Shown in pieces: positions 44,830-55,110 of a stretch of DNA of 64,000 nt. Below the pieces are notes generated by a model that worked only from the letters and a program-made list of their open reading frames with translations, made no database searches and was not told the origin of the DNA. The translations under genes and the position numbers were made by a program. This DNA is from Uranotaenia lowii. Lineage: Eukaryota; Arthropoda; Insecta; Diptera; Culicidae. Each line of letters opens with the position of its first letter. Position 1 is the first letter of the stretch. The stretch is taken from positions 232,456,503 through 232,520,502 of the forward strand of contig NC_073692.1 in assembly GCF_029784155.1 (NCBI RefSeq). The letters run 5' to 3'.

Positions 44830-45590
44830 AATAATTTCAACTCTGTTAAAATTGATTCTGCATTCCGATTCAATCGCCACATGTTGGGCATAAACGTTCA
44901 ATACTTAAAGTGGAATGGAATAGTTGTGAGAATCTTGGGTAAGTTATTCGTTGTATTTTAATTTAATTTTAGCGCCAATTATGTACATTTCATTTTCACG
45001 GATTTTAGCTATGCTGGAAGTTAGAGGTAGTCAAACTGCTGCCTTTCTTATGGCAAAGATCTTGGAGGTGCTGGGTTTATATGGAGTTGAAATTCACAAA
45101 TCTTTTCTATAACGTCAGACAACGGTGCCAATATCTTGCCAGCCGCCCGGAAGCTGAAAGGCTGACTGGCTGCCAAAAGGGTTCTAAAATTCACCTGTGC
45201 TAAGTTTAGTTTCTATTTTTATGAGAATTCAAGATAAGCCATTATGTCGATCTTTCTTGGTTTGCGAGAATTAGAGAGAGAGAGAGTCTATCTGTGTAAC
45301 ACTATTTTTTGTTTTTTTGTATGCCTTTAGTAAATTTTAACTCACTCGCGTATTGGATTTTTTAGAAAAATAGTTTAGTCTACCTGGTCCACAAAAATGC
45401 AAGAAGCATTTCATAAAAGGTTAAATCTGGTTCGCTGTGTTGTTCATTTTTGCAACTTGTAGTTCATGACATTGTGAAACGGAACGATCCTTTCGTCTAG
45501 GAGATCATCGAAATTGCAAAACTAACTCGCTACCAAGACTTGTTCGAGTATCGGAATGCCAGCTATCCTCCTGTGTGATGCCAGACTCGG
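44830..45590 (+). pseudogene. hAT transposase relic with retained intron
   Basis: On the plus strand, 'FNRHMLGINVQYLK' (~44870) runs to 'RIL' at 44938. There the DNA reads GTAAGT, and the phase resumes exactly after 'ttttag' at 45009 with 'AMLEVRGSQTAAFLMAKILE', joining without a frame change. Next comes 'GVEIHKSFSITSDNGANILP', where a one-base shift precedes the hAT core 'SITSDNGANxL'. At ~45455-45590 'LQLVVHDIVKRNDPFV' continues the 'H(T)LQLxVxD' motif, with an intervening insertion at ~45185-45450. Multiple stops. The spliced junction shows that the ancestral gene carried a 70-bp intron. Confidence 0.75.
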
Positions 45591-46240
45591 TGGGGGCGGG
45601 GGGTTTGAGGTGTTAGTTTATCAAATGTTCGAGAGCTTTTTTAATCAGAAGGTTTTTTTATGAACTTGCAACACAATTTCCGGGTAGATTTTTCTCAATA
45701 ACTAACTGTTTTAAATTTCAACTAGGTAGTACATAATATTTCAGTTTTCTCGAGTAACTGGGCGTTTAGCAGCACACATCTCATTATTCGAATCAAAATC
45801 AGTTGGTTGATGGCAATGAACGAAGTACAAAATGTTGAGAATGATATTTTTGTACAAAAACTCAACACTGCTCTAAAAACGCGACTTTCTGCTCTTCGAG
45901 GTTCTTGGGCTTTTCAAATGATGCTTTATCTCGACCCATGGTTTATTTACAAATGAGGGAAAACTTCACATTCAAGTAGGGGTTGAGGGTTGAAATCCAA
46001 AAAGACATTTTTCCCTGATCATTCATTGCACATATAGTCAACATTCAAATTCAAAGTTGTTCTTGAATAATTGAATATAAAAATGAATCTTGAAAAAGTA
46101 GTTTGTTTTCGAGAGAAATTGAATGAATTTGAAATAAAAAGTTGTTGTTTTGATCAATTTATATGTTTATTTCAATGTGGCACTTCAATTGCCGGACCCT
46201 GCATTTACCCTCCATATCATTTTTTATAGATGTTAAGCGT
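45591..46240. other. spacer with a mariner-type end
   Basis: AT-rich. At 46184-46200 the 17-mer ttcaattgccggaccct recurs. It is also the right end of the DD37D mariner at 18427-18442, so this is probably a solitary terminal repeat of that family. Confidence 0.5.
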
Positions 46241-46322
46241 GATTATTATCCAGCTGAGATATCGGTAACAGATTCTAAGTCACAGTCACAGTCATTGCTA
46301 GATCACACCTTCCATCGAATCC

Positions 46323-47050
46323 TTGAAGCACGACGATGGCCACATTTTTCTTACAACAATTGTTCCAATAGGCGATCGTCAACACGCTTCTGTCATCCTT
46401 TGCGATTACAATGCTTTTTGCGATTTCAAAATTCAAACGTTTCATGCAAATGAAAAGAGCTATGTCGACAAGCAAATTTCACCTCTAGTTCATTTACATG
46501 CACTATCAAGAACTGTTCAATAAAAGTCGAATACGAAATGCTGCTAACAATGATAGATGGACAAGTGCTTTATGCGATAGTTTCTAATAAATCATTGCAA
46601 ACCTGCGTAATTTGTAATGCAACTCCGAAACAAATGAACCATATTGAAAAGGTAAGCAAATATGGTTCTGTAGAAATCCAAATCATACTTCATTTAAAAT
46701 GGTCTTATTTTTTTTTGTTTTTTGTGAGTTTTAATATAACAAACCAGGGATGATATGTATCAGTATGGTTTATCAAGCCTTCATGCATGGATCAGGTTTT
46801 TTGAAAATTTCTTACATTTCTTGTGTAGACTTGAAATGAAAAAAATGGCAAATTCGAGGTCAAGATATGAAAGTATTCATAAAACGAAAAATATTCAAAA
46901 ACTATTTAAACCAGAATTAGGAATAAAAGTGGATAAACGACATGTTATTTCATATGATTTTTCTGCGTTCCAAAAAATATTCTGTTTGTATTGCCCGTGT
47001 TGGAGTTCCCCGCTCCATTTGGGGTATGGATGGTTCCTTAATTCTTTTTT
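46323..47050 (+). pseudogene. unassigned transposase-like protein relic with intron
   Basis: A phase from 46323 reads 'FLTTIVPIGDRQHASVILCD' and on to a stop. It then resumes in another phase with 'VEYEMLLTMIDGQVLYAIVS' and 'CVICNATPKQMNHIEK', ending at 46651 before gtaagc. After a short intron (acceptor cag at 46745-46747) the next exon reads 'YGLSSLHAWIRFFENFLHFL' and 'ELGIKVDKRH'. I recall the 'MxDGKxxNAxxxxxSxxxCxICxATPKxMN' and 'SxLHAWIRFFE' signatures from uncharacterised, multi-copy proteins of insects and cnidarians that behave like transposases. I cannot name the superfamily. Stops and shifts indicate a relic. Confidence 0.55.
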
Positions 47051-47439
47051 TTTATAACGGATGTGTTATCAATATTGTTGCTTGTTTCTTTATCAAAGCG
47101 GCATCTTTATTTCCTTCCGAGCGAAGCTTCATTTGTAGCACAATTCCGCAGCATTATGCATCGAACGAAGATCAATTGCTGGCTTGCTCAAATTGGTCAA
47201 TTTTTTGTCATAAATAAATCAGGCCGTCATCTCTTAGTAGGCGTTGACCGGTTGACGGATTGTCATTCTGAAACGGTGAAAATAGTGTATCGTGTATCTC
47301 GGGTCAATAAAAACTTCAATACAATGGGACAAGTCCTAGAAAAATAAGTCTGTGCTAGAAATCTTAACAGTTTTCAAAGCATTTTAAGGCAATCCAAAAC
47401 ATGCTCAATGCATCTGATGTTGAAAACGTGGAATGATTT

Positions 47440-47800
47440 GATTAAAGTAAAAAGTATTACCGAGTGGTCGTACCACTTTGTCTCGTAAGGCGTATTGCGC
47501 ATTCACACCCAGTAGATGCCGGTGCAGCATCAACCTTATAAGTTTAGTCTTCATCTCATTCTCGAGAATCTTCTCCATTCATGACGACATTATTTGAAGG
47601 TGACCTTTGATAGTTTCTCGGTTCAATGTGCAACCTAATGCTGCACAAATGGGAATTAAAAGTAACCGGAATTCCTCCCACTCGAAACACGATAATGGTA
47701 ATCTATTATCATTCATGAGCTTTACAACAGGTTCGATCAGAAGCTCTGGAACATAACAGCAGTCACATATTCATCTCGGTTTTCGACATGCTCTATGGTA
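47440..47800 (-). pseudogene. hAT transposase relic, N-terminal/central part
   Basis: The minus strand reads 'NDNRLPLSCFEWEEFRLLLI' then 'PICAALGCTLNRETIKGHLQ', a stop, and 'KTKLIRLMLHRHLLGVNAQY'. The 'PFxxFExxxFR' segment and the 'RHxLGIN' segment belong to the part of a hAT transposase just before the catalytic core. The same 'RHxLGINVQY' occurs in the plus-strand relic at 44870, so the two are related copies in opposite orientation. No further conserved core was found downstream. Confidence 0.65.
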
Positions 47801-48104
47801 TTTGTGTTACGCTGAGTTATACCGGGTGTTTTGCCAGGTATAATTATTCTTAGACGGTGAACTCTGCTGAAAGGTGTTGGTTTATCATTTAGACATCCAT
47901 TCGATCAGCTGGGAAATAAGATTTTCCAAAAGGTCTTGATTCAGCTAGAATAAATAAAATTTAATATATAAAATATATAACACAACAATTTTTAAGGCGT
48001 AAGGTAATACGATACAGAAATTACATATTCGTTGTAAATGGCTGTGAGCGGCAGAAAATCACATTAAGCGCGAGTTTCTGAATAGTATTGCCATCATTTT
48101 ACCA
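47801..48104. other. spacer between hAT and P relics
   Basis: AT-rich. It may contain the ends of either relic. I see no motif in it. Confidence 0.4.
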
Positions 48105-49025
48105 CTATTTTACCTTGAATGTAATGATATTTTTTACTTCATATTTGCATCGCATTTCAAAAAACAGGTTCTTCAGCGATAGGATATGATGACGGATTTC
48201 TGAAAGGTGGCCAATGTTACTACATACAACAAAATCTTGCCGAATTCCTCGAATATTTTTCATTATGACCATCATCGCATCCAGAGCTCGAATTTGATCT
48301 TCATCTCCCATGAATGGTCGTTTCAAGATGACATACGCGGTTCACGGTACATGGTTCACGAATTCAATGTATCGAACCAATTGTTACAGGTGCGGATGAA
48401 CTTTGTCACTAATTTTTATTCTTCTACCACCAAAACGTTCTTCCCGAATTGTAGATAGCAGTTGTGTGGGGAAAGGAGTTGAGCGGCTTTTGAAACATTC
48501 TGCTTTTCGGCCTAAGTTAGTTTCACGAGACCTATGGTCAGCCTGAACAGTGGCGTAAGCTCGCACGTAGCTCGCTCCTCTACTAACATTCGCACCAGTC
48601 AAGAATTAATTCATTAGTTGTTCCATAGAAGGCCATCTCCAATAAACCAATTTGGGGACTGTCTCCAAAGACATGGGTTTTTATTTGACTCACCGGATGC
48701 TGGAAGGATGAGTGGTTTTCACTAACACCGATTGATTTTCGTAAACTAATGTTCTCTGGCCCATTATCTGAGTTTATCACTATTACAGGATAGCAAATAT
48801 GATGGTGCTCCGTTATTATATTTAACAAGATTACCTTGGTTATCGGTTAATCGAAGGCTACAAATATGACCTGCTTCCACTTTGCAAACAGGCCTTTAAC
48901 CATCACTAACTGAGCATGTTTACGAGGTCCAATCATTTCATCCTTTGCAGCATCACACTCCAATAATCGGCGAACACTCATTTCATCAAAGGTCAAAACA
49001 GGTAATTCTTCTTCTGATTTATCCA
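48105..49025 (-). pseudogene. second P-element-type transposase relic
   Basis: Read downwards on the minus strand from ~49020: 'LPVLTFDEMSVRRLLECDAA', 'KDEMIGPRKHAQLVMVKGLF', 'AKWKQVIFVAFD' (the family's 'KWKQPI' segment), a stop, then at 48828-48583 'VIVINSDNGPENISLRKSIG' and 'KTHVFGDSPQIGLLEMAF', equivalent to 'CDxGxxNxxLxxxLGI' and 'DxPHLLK' of P elements. Frames at 48602-48105 continue in family order. It is a different lineage from the P relic at 4354-14440, judging by the diverged motifs. Confidence 0.8.
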
Positions 49026-49454
49026 TTCCTCATAATAAGCAGTATTGAAAGGTATTAATTTTTTATCTAAAAAACCAATAAAGAAGTAATTAATAAATAT
49101 GAAAATATTGGATTTCTGCTAAACAAGTCTATGTGATTACTTTAGTTTAGAGTTTTAAAAGTAATCTTTAACAAACAAATTAAGCGCATCCGCAGCAAAC
49201 GCGAGTATCCTCCAAAAAGCAAAAAAAAACCCAGACCTTGTACAATTTTCACAGCTTTGAAGGAAATGTGAAAACAATAATTGATTCTGTTAATGTCAAA
49301 GGCTGGTTTTCCACTTTAAGAAATATACATGTACTACATAGTAATGAATTATGCGAACAGACTACGAAAGACACGGAATGTTTCGAAAACTTTCCCATGT
49401 AGGTTTTAAGTCTGTTTTAGCTTTTCACAATATTCTCATAAGACTTTCTCTAAC
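49026..49454. other. AT-rich spacer, no gene
   Basis: No coding signal beyond the upstream edge of the P relic. A poly-A-like run lies at about 49218. Confidence 0.4.
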
Positions 49455-49735
49455 GCAGGTCGGAACAGCACCCAGACATTTTTGAAAAGACACACAGACT
49501 TAAGAAAAATCGACAACAAGGCATTCGAAAGCAGGTGCCATTGTTACAGAAAATCAAATACGCAAATGGTTTTTGGGATCGGAAACACGCTCGAAGAAGA
49601 TGGTGTACCTTTGACAGTCTTCGACGAGCCGTTCAGAATATTTAACTTTGACGAATCTGGTTTCAAACTAGTGCCGAAAGAATTCAAGGCTTCTACGGAT
49701 AGAATTAGGAAAATTCACGTGCTGTTCACAATTAC
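49455..49735 (+). pseudogene. pogo-type (Tigger/jerky-like) transposase relic, first part
   Basis: The plus phase reads 'FLKRHTDLRKIDNKAFESRC', then 'DEPFRIFNFDESGFKLVPKE'. 'FLKRHxxLS' and 'RIFNxDESGFxL' are typical of pogo-superfamily proteins, the Asp of 'FDESG' being the first catalytic acid of the DDE domain. The frame continues to ~49775, but similarity ends near 49735, where another repeat (tcccgattttatcac-type) begins. The DDE domain resumes 1.4 kb downstream at 51180. Confidence 0.75.
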
Positions 49736-51179
49736 AGTGAAAACCCGATTTTATCACCCCCATGATGAATTTTAGAGTGTTAAATCGGGGAGAGTGATAA
49801 AATCGGGAGATTTTGAAAAAATGATTTTAATCCGTTATTATCTAATAAATTATGTACTGCAAAAAACGTATATTATCCCAATAAAACCGTGTAGTAGATC
49901 CCTTTTTTGACATACTACTACCCGCATAGTAAAGTACGATACACTTAAACGTCTGTATTATTCCATTCTGATTACATTAATAGTAATGTGGCAAATGGCA
50001 TCTTGGCTCAATGCGTCTTTGCTAGAACGGAAAAATATTATTTCCGAAAGATACGATTGATATTCTAAAACCCAAAAAGATAATTTTTGCAACGCGATAA
50101 AAACGATAACGAATTGTTTTTGAAAGATTCAATAAATGGTCCTGAAAACAAATTGAGTTTTATTTTGCAACACGCCATCAATTTTTCTGCTGTCATGTCA
50201 AAACACGTGGCTGAGTTGGCCCGGGTTGTGAAAAAATCTCCCGGGACTCATCGGGACTATTTTCAAGGATTCGGAACGTTCGGAGATGGCACCTGCTCTG
50301 ATGGTAATGGTGAGTACCTTACTTAAAGTAATTGTAACCAAAAACAGATGCCTATTAAAAATATTTTTTCTTCCTAAGGCAATTTTTGGCAGCTTCAGAC
50401 GAGGACGCAAAATCGAAGCTGGAGCTGCGATAAACGAATCCGACGGGAGCGCAGAAAAATAATGATGGAAAAGGTAGCAACACTGTGGCCACTACAGGTA
50501 ACACCAACCCTCCCGGTCTATATCCTCGGCACCATCTCAGCATCTCGGGAACATACTGCCTTAATGGAACCGCTTATTAAGTGGACGTTTTTGGTGTAGT
50601 GTGATTTTTAAAATATATTGTAATTAAATGTTGAATAAACAAACTTGAGTACCACGAACTTTTATTTATTTTTATTGATCTTATTATTAATAATTAAAGA
50701 TACATCGTATCATCCTCATTTTATGGGTAGATCATTAACAAAAGATAACATGTATGATCCAACCAGTTCGTTGCATTTGAATCGTTGTTGGATCGTAACT
50801 CTACTTAACAACCCGTTCACTGTATCGTAAAGTGTGTCCAAACGTTGGGTATCGATTCATATAATCATACTTGAATAATCTGACAACCATTAGGGTAATC
50901 TTTTGGGTGTCTCAGGAGAAAGATTACAGTTACGGTCATTTTATGATACTGATTTATGCGGGTAGTTATATGTCCTTTTTACATCAAAACATCATACAAT
51001 ATTGATTTTACGCATCTTTAAACACCTTGTTTCGACCGGTGTTTTCAGAAAAATTAAATGATCTTTAATGGTTCAAATCCTAATGATCTAATTATTTCTT
51101 TGGATTATAATTTACTGAAGATAAGATTCAAAGCTTCCGTTTAAATCAAAATAAAAAAAAAATTGTAAATAACGATAAG
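49736..51179. other. sequence separating the two pogo halves
   Basis: It starts with a 14-bp perfect inverted pair, cccgattttatcac (49744-49757) and gtgataaaatcggg (49794-49807). The frame at 50087-50326 and a Lys/Arg-rich stretch near 50340-50540 have no recognised family. 'atgttgaataaacaaac' near 50628 resembles a polyadenylation region. It could be one or two insertions. I could not define their ends. Confidence 0.4.
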
Positions 51180-51655
51180 GAAAGCTTCACGGTTCCTTTT
51201 GGAAGCGATGCTGCGGGAGACATTGTTTGTATTCTGAGAAACGAATGACGAGGGAGATTGTCGATAGTACTCCAGATGGATGGTCCGTAGGGATTTCCGA
51301 CGAGGGATGGCAAACATCGAAGACTTTTTACGAATACATGACGAATGTCTTTTATAAGTGGCTTTTAGATAAAAGCATTCAGCTCGCTAGTATTTCAAGA
51401 CGGTCATAAGAGCTCTATTAGTCTTGAACTAACCGAATTCTGTACAAATCATGGAATGATTGCTATTGCTTTTCTTCCTAACTCAACCAGAATATTACAG
51501 CCATTGGATCGAAACATTTTTGGGCCGTTGAAACCAATCTGGTGCAAAGTTTTGTTACAGCATCTGTTGACCAACAGTAATCAAAAAGTTACCAAACTAA
51601 ATTTCTGCCATCTATTGAAGACAACCATTGAAAATTTCGTTAACTCGAGATAATG
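51180..51655 (+). pseudogene. pogo-type transposase relic, second part
   Basis: After a small shift near 51220, the plus strand reads 'EIVDSTPDGWSVGISDEGWQ', 'TSKTFYEYMTNVFYKWLL', then in another phase 'FQDGHKSSISLELTEFCTNH' with the second catalytic Asp, and 'GMIAIAFLPNSTRILQPLDR', 'NIFGPLKPIW'. This is the latter half of a pogo-superfamily DDE domain ('LDGHxSH', 'LPPNxTHxxQPLDxxxFxPLK'). It is collinear with the first part at 49455-49735. Two frameshifts at least. Confidence 0.8.
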
Positions 51656-51669
51656 TTTGAAGAAAGCCT

Positions 51670-52090
51670 TCATATGCCACGCCAGCGGGCGCCACGACGT
51701 TTATCCTCGCGGGCTATAGAAGAAAGCTCTGCCTCACGGTAGCTTATTTCCAAAAATGTATCGTTATGGTCGGGTTTCCCCGGACACAATAAAGGTAAGT
51801 TACTTCGTATTTTCCGACCCATCATAGCTTCTTCTGGTGGTAAATTAGTACTTGTGTGGTCTGCAGCGTTGTAAGCCTGCACTGCAGCTTGTAACTCATC
51901 AAACTGTTTTTGATATCCCAATCCTTCCAAAAATGCCGCAAACATGGCTTTGTTGACTATTTTTATGAAGCCCTTAACCAGTCCGTTCTATTGAGGGTAA
52001 AACGGTGTCGAGAAAATAGTTTGGATTCCGTGTTCAATACGGGGATCTCGAGTACTCCGAGCCGTTGAAAGGAGGGCAATTATCTTATTT
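51670..52090 (-). pseudogene. Ty3/gypsy integrase relic
   Basis: Minus strand: at ~52085-52050 'DNCPPFNGSEYSR' (family 'DNGPPF'), then after shifts 'NGLVKGFIKIVNKAMFAAFLEG', then frame 51945-51670 with 'VQAYNAADHTSTNLPPEEAM' and 'MGRKIRSNLPLL'. This is the end of a gypsy integrase core and the following region ('YRxTxHxxTGxxPxxLLxGRxxRxxLP'). Neighbouring pol domains are absent. It is in opposite orientation to the pogo and Penelope relics on either side. Confidence 0.78.
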
Positions 52091-52164
52091 CATTTGAAAA
52101 CTTCTCCAGCAACTAAATAATGATGAAAACCCGAAAAATAACGCTAGCAACAATATCACATCAA

Positions 52165-53330
52165 ATCAGCTGGGGATCTGTTTACAAACATGAAGGACAA
52201 AATTCCGAAAGAAAACATAGCCAACTGTGTTTACTGCATACCATGTAAAGACTGCGACTCGAAGTACGTAGGGATGACGAAATATCAAAATGGACGACGT
52301 ATTGCCGGACAAAAAACCAACATCACCGAACTGGAAAACCTGCTAGCAACTGGTCTCAACAAATCCGATGGGAAAGTAAACAGCCTACGGAAAAAACTGC
52401 ACTACTAGACTAGGGTTACCAGATCTCGCAACACCAAAAAGAGTACATTGAAATCATTTACCCCAACGTCAGGAAAAACGATATAACTTCGGTTTCCTGA
52501 ACTTAAAGCCATCAAGATTCATTTAATTATCAAGCTTGCTCCCGGATGCAACACAGTTGGAAAAGAATGTAGGTACATAGTTGGTATTATCTGAGGAGGC
52601 CCCTACTACCTCGAATAAGCGGGGTTCTACTGCTATTGAAAACCGAGATATTTCCATTCAATCAAATTCTGTCATTTTGTTGAGGTTATGTAAAAGTTGG
52701 ATTATTCGGAAAGAAAGCAGTATATAGATGATATGCTGAAAAACCTCAAAAAACATTTTAAAACAATCCATTCAAAAAAGAGCTTTTTTTTATTGACGCG
52801 TATATAACTTTACATTCAATATTTGATATTAGACACGAATGCCATCACGCTGCTAAAGTGTCAAAAAAAAATTGAAATTTGTGCGCATTTAAGCATATTA
52901 CCTAAGTTGCATACTCAAAGGCGCTTATCACGCTGACTTTACTACGACTAGAAATGCATGTTAATGAAAACAACATGTTAAAGTAATATGTTATAAGACG
53001 TATTCCTTTCGTAGTTTTATCATAAGATGTGAAATAATCTCATAAAATGGAAGAAGTACGTAGGTTTTTCATATGTAATCTCTTTCAACAAAAAAAAGAG
53101 TACATTTGGTAAAATTTCACAAAAAGAAGAGTACGCCTATTTCCCGACCGAAAAAGAGTACATGTACTCTTAAAAGAGTACGTATGGTAACCCTATACTA
53201 GACCACTGCATCGAGAAGGAACACCGCTTTGACCTAACAGCAACATAAATTCTAGACCACAGTACAGTTCAGTTTCCAAGTACCGGTTACCCAATCAAAA
53301 ATAGAGAAAAAATTACCCGTTCGTTTAGTT
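52165..53330 (+). pseudogene. GIY-YIG endonuclease of a Penelope-like element, interrupted
   Basis: Frame 52190-52408 reads 'KDKIPKENIANCVYCIPCKD' and 'CDSKYVGMTKYQNGRRIAGQ', the Cys-bearing GIY-YIG module of Penelope-like elements ('xVYxIPCxxCxxxYVGxT'), then 'LENLLATGLNKSDGKVNSLR'. At 52410 a MITE is inserted. After it (53204) the protein resumes with 'HCIEKEHRFDLTATKILDH'-like sequence, with TAA in place of a Lys codon, and 'STVQFPSTGYPIKNREKITR'. The phase just upstream of the first ATG ('SAGDLFTN') is also family-like, so the ATG is not the true start. Confidence 0.85.
52411..53195. mobile_element. hAT-type MITE with 8-bp duplication
   Basis: The ends tagggttacc (52411) and ggtaaccta-type 'ggtaaccc' + 'ta' (to 53195) are inverted repeats. 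Just inside, 'aaaaagagtaca' lies near the left end and 'gagtacgtatggtaac' near the right. The perfect duplication tactagac flanks it (52403-52410 and 53196-53203). The 8-bp duplication indicates hAT mobilisation. 785 bp, AT-rich, no coding content. Confidence 0.92.
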
Positions 53331-53570
53331 TGTCGTGCAATAACCAAATTGTAAGTAGTTTACCAACCAATTTAAGTACGAATTAGCTAACTTCGCATAT
53401 TTCACTCAGTTCCGACAACACAAAGCCGATGTTCTTCACCCAAAATGACAGTTTCACCATTTTGAAAAACCTAATTCAGACTAGGAAAACACCGTTTTTG
53501 TAAGTACACTAAATTGTAATATCGAATCCATCAATTGTATCACACACTAAACAACTTAAAAATCTTTATA

Positions 53571-55061
53571 AGGCTATGATCATTTAGTATCCGGGCACTT
53601 TGTTTCGGTGATAGCTACGTTGGAAGAGCTCGGACATGCAAAAACTTGGTAGCGTTGTGTTGGTTATGAAAAGGACTATTTTGCCTATTTTTGATAGATT
53701 TTTAAGTTAACGTGTGTTTGAGATATTTACGATGCAAAAAGACATAGTAAAAATAATTAAATTTATGTTTTCGACCGTTATTGGTTTTTTATTGTAATAT
53801 TGGCTATTTTTCGGTCTAGGGATTCAATCAAACAACTTAGTTTTTGAAATGCCCGACGTTTCGACCATTTTTGGTGGTCTTTCTCAAGGGAATTATCTGT
53901 CCGTTGTTTTTGTCAATTTAGTTTTTGTCCAACGTTTAGGAGTCCAGTGTTCGCTGCTCTTAGATTTAATCGGTGAAAAATAATAATTTGTCATCCGATA
54001 TTCTATGGTCGCACTTCTACTTCAACCTACTTTTCAAAATTTGAAAAGTAGGTTGAAGTAGAAGTGCGACCATAGAATATCGGATGAAAAATTATTATTT
54101 TTCACCGATTAAATCCAAGAGCAGCGAACACTGGACTCCTAAACGTTGGACAAAAACTAAATTGACAAAAACAACGGACAGATAATTCCCTTGAGAAAGA
54201 CCACCAAAAATGGTCGAAACGTCGGGCATTTCAAAAACTAAGTTGTTTGATTGAATCCCTAGACCGAAAAATAGCCAATATTACAATAAAGTAAAAATAA
54301 TTTTGCACAAATTTGCTACTTTTTCGCATTTTGCGCCTCGAAAATTCTTCATTGTTGACTTGGAAGCTCATGAACTGTTGATTTTTTCTGATTTTTTTTC
54401 CGGACCAAATGGTTAAGAAGTATAAAGAGCCACTCTAGGATGCTCACGAAGTTCAAGCCAACCATCGGAGTGCAACCCTTGATCTTATATATGGTAAATA
54501 GTCTATGGTTATTGGGGAAAACTGAATGCAGACTTCTTGAATAATGCAAAACATCCATTTCTGGCAGGCAAAAAGTGTTGCCTGACTAGTAAACACCAAG
54601 TAAATAACTAATAATGATCAGTTCCAAAGATCACAATTTGTGCATCCAGTTTTTACGCAATATGACAGATTTGTTCCGATGGACACAAAAATTTATGTTA
54701 AAACCGGATTTAAGAGATCAAATTCTTCGAGATGCCTACTAACAAAAAGGTTCCAACCAGATTCCAATTGCTTTTTCTAGGTGAGTTTGTGTAAAATATC
54801 ATGATTTTGCAAAGGTTTTGCTTCTGTGGTAAAAAAAATAAATCAATACATGACTGAAAAAAGTGTGCAAAGATAAAAAAAAGATTTTTTGAAAAAGTTA
54901 GAGTATTTCTTGAAATCATTGATAAATATATTTTTTTTATATTTTTACATTGAATGTCATATTAACACCTTCATTTCCTCCATAGAAAGTTTTTCGATCA
55001 AATCAATAGTTTTGAAAATACACACGTTTGTAACTGCCCGGATACTAAATGATCATAGCCT
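53571..55061. mobile_element. TA-flanked TIR element carrying a giant palindrome
   Basis: Perfect 27-bp terminal inverted repeats: aggctatgatcatttagtat onward at 53571-53597 and its reverse complement at 55035-55061. TA lies on both sides (53569-53570 and 55062-55063), as in Tc1/mariner elements. 1491 bp, no transposase. The interior holds the palindrome 53790-54290 and AT-rich DNA with no recognised gene (frames 54349-54558 and 54710-54919 look spurious). It is inserted in the 3' part of the Penelope-like element, just before its terminal ribozyme-like motif. Confidence 0.9.
53790..54290. repeat. ~501-bp spacerless palindrome with ribozyme-like arms
   Basis: Starting with ttattgtaatattggc and ending with its complement, the two ~250-bp arms meet at 'ttttcaaaatttgaaaa' near 54040 without a spacer. 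By eye I see only two or three mismatches (for example ttagatt versus ttggatt). Each arm contains 'ttgagaaagaccacc' + 'aaaaatggtcgaaacgtcgg' (plus strand at 54191-54225). This is the hammerhead-type core layout (GA-rich box, short stem, GAAAC, GTC) seen at Penelope-type termini. The palindrome is therefore probably a head-to-head pair of Penelope-derived terminal segments. Confidence 0.88.
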
Positions 55062-55062
55062 T

Positions 55063-55110
55063 AGAATCCATGATAAAGGTGAAATAAATCACCGAAACGT
55101 CAGAAGTAAA
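55063..55110 (+). ncRNA. hammerhead-ribozyme-like motif at the Penelope 3' end
   Basis: The sequence catgataaaggtgaaataaa is followed by tcaccgaaacgtc. Stem II would be GGTGA paired with TCACC around the loop AATAAA. The conserved GAAA and the cleavage-site GTC follow directly, as in the minimal type-I hammerheads of Penelope-like elements. The first core box reads ATGATAAA rather than CTGATGA, so it is probably a decayed, inactive version. Confidence 0.6.

Noticed and set aside
45270..45288. GA microsatellite
   Set aside because: Only about six units (gagagagagaga); ordinary simple repeat.
48105..49025. A displaced piece of the first P relic
   Set aside because: It duplicates the catalytic region already present at 13651-14440 and is clearly diverged, so it is a separate copy.
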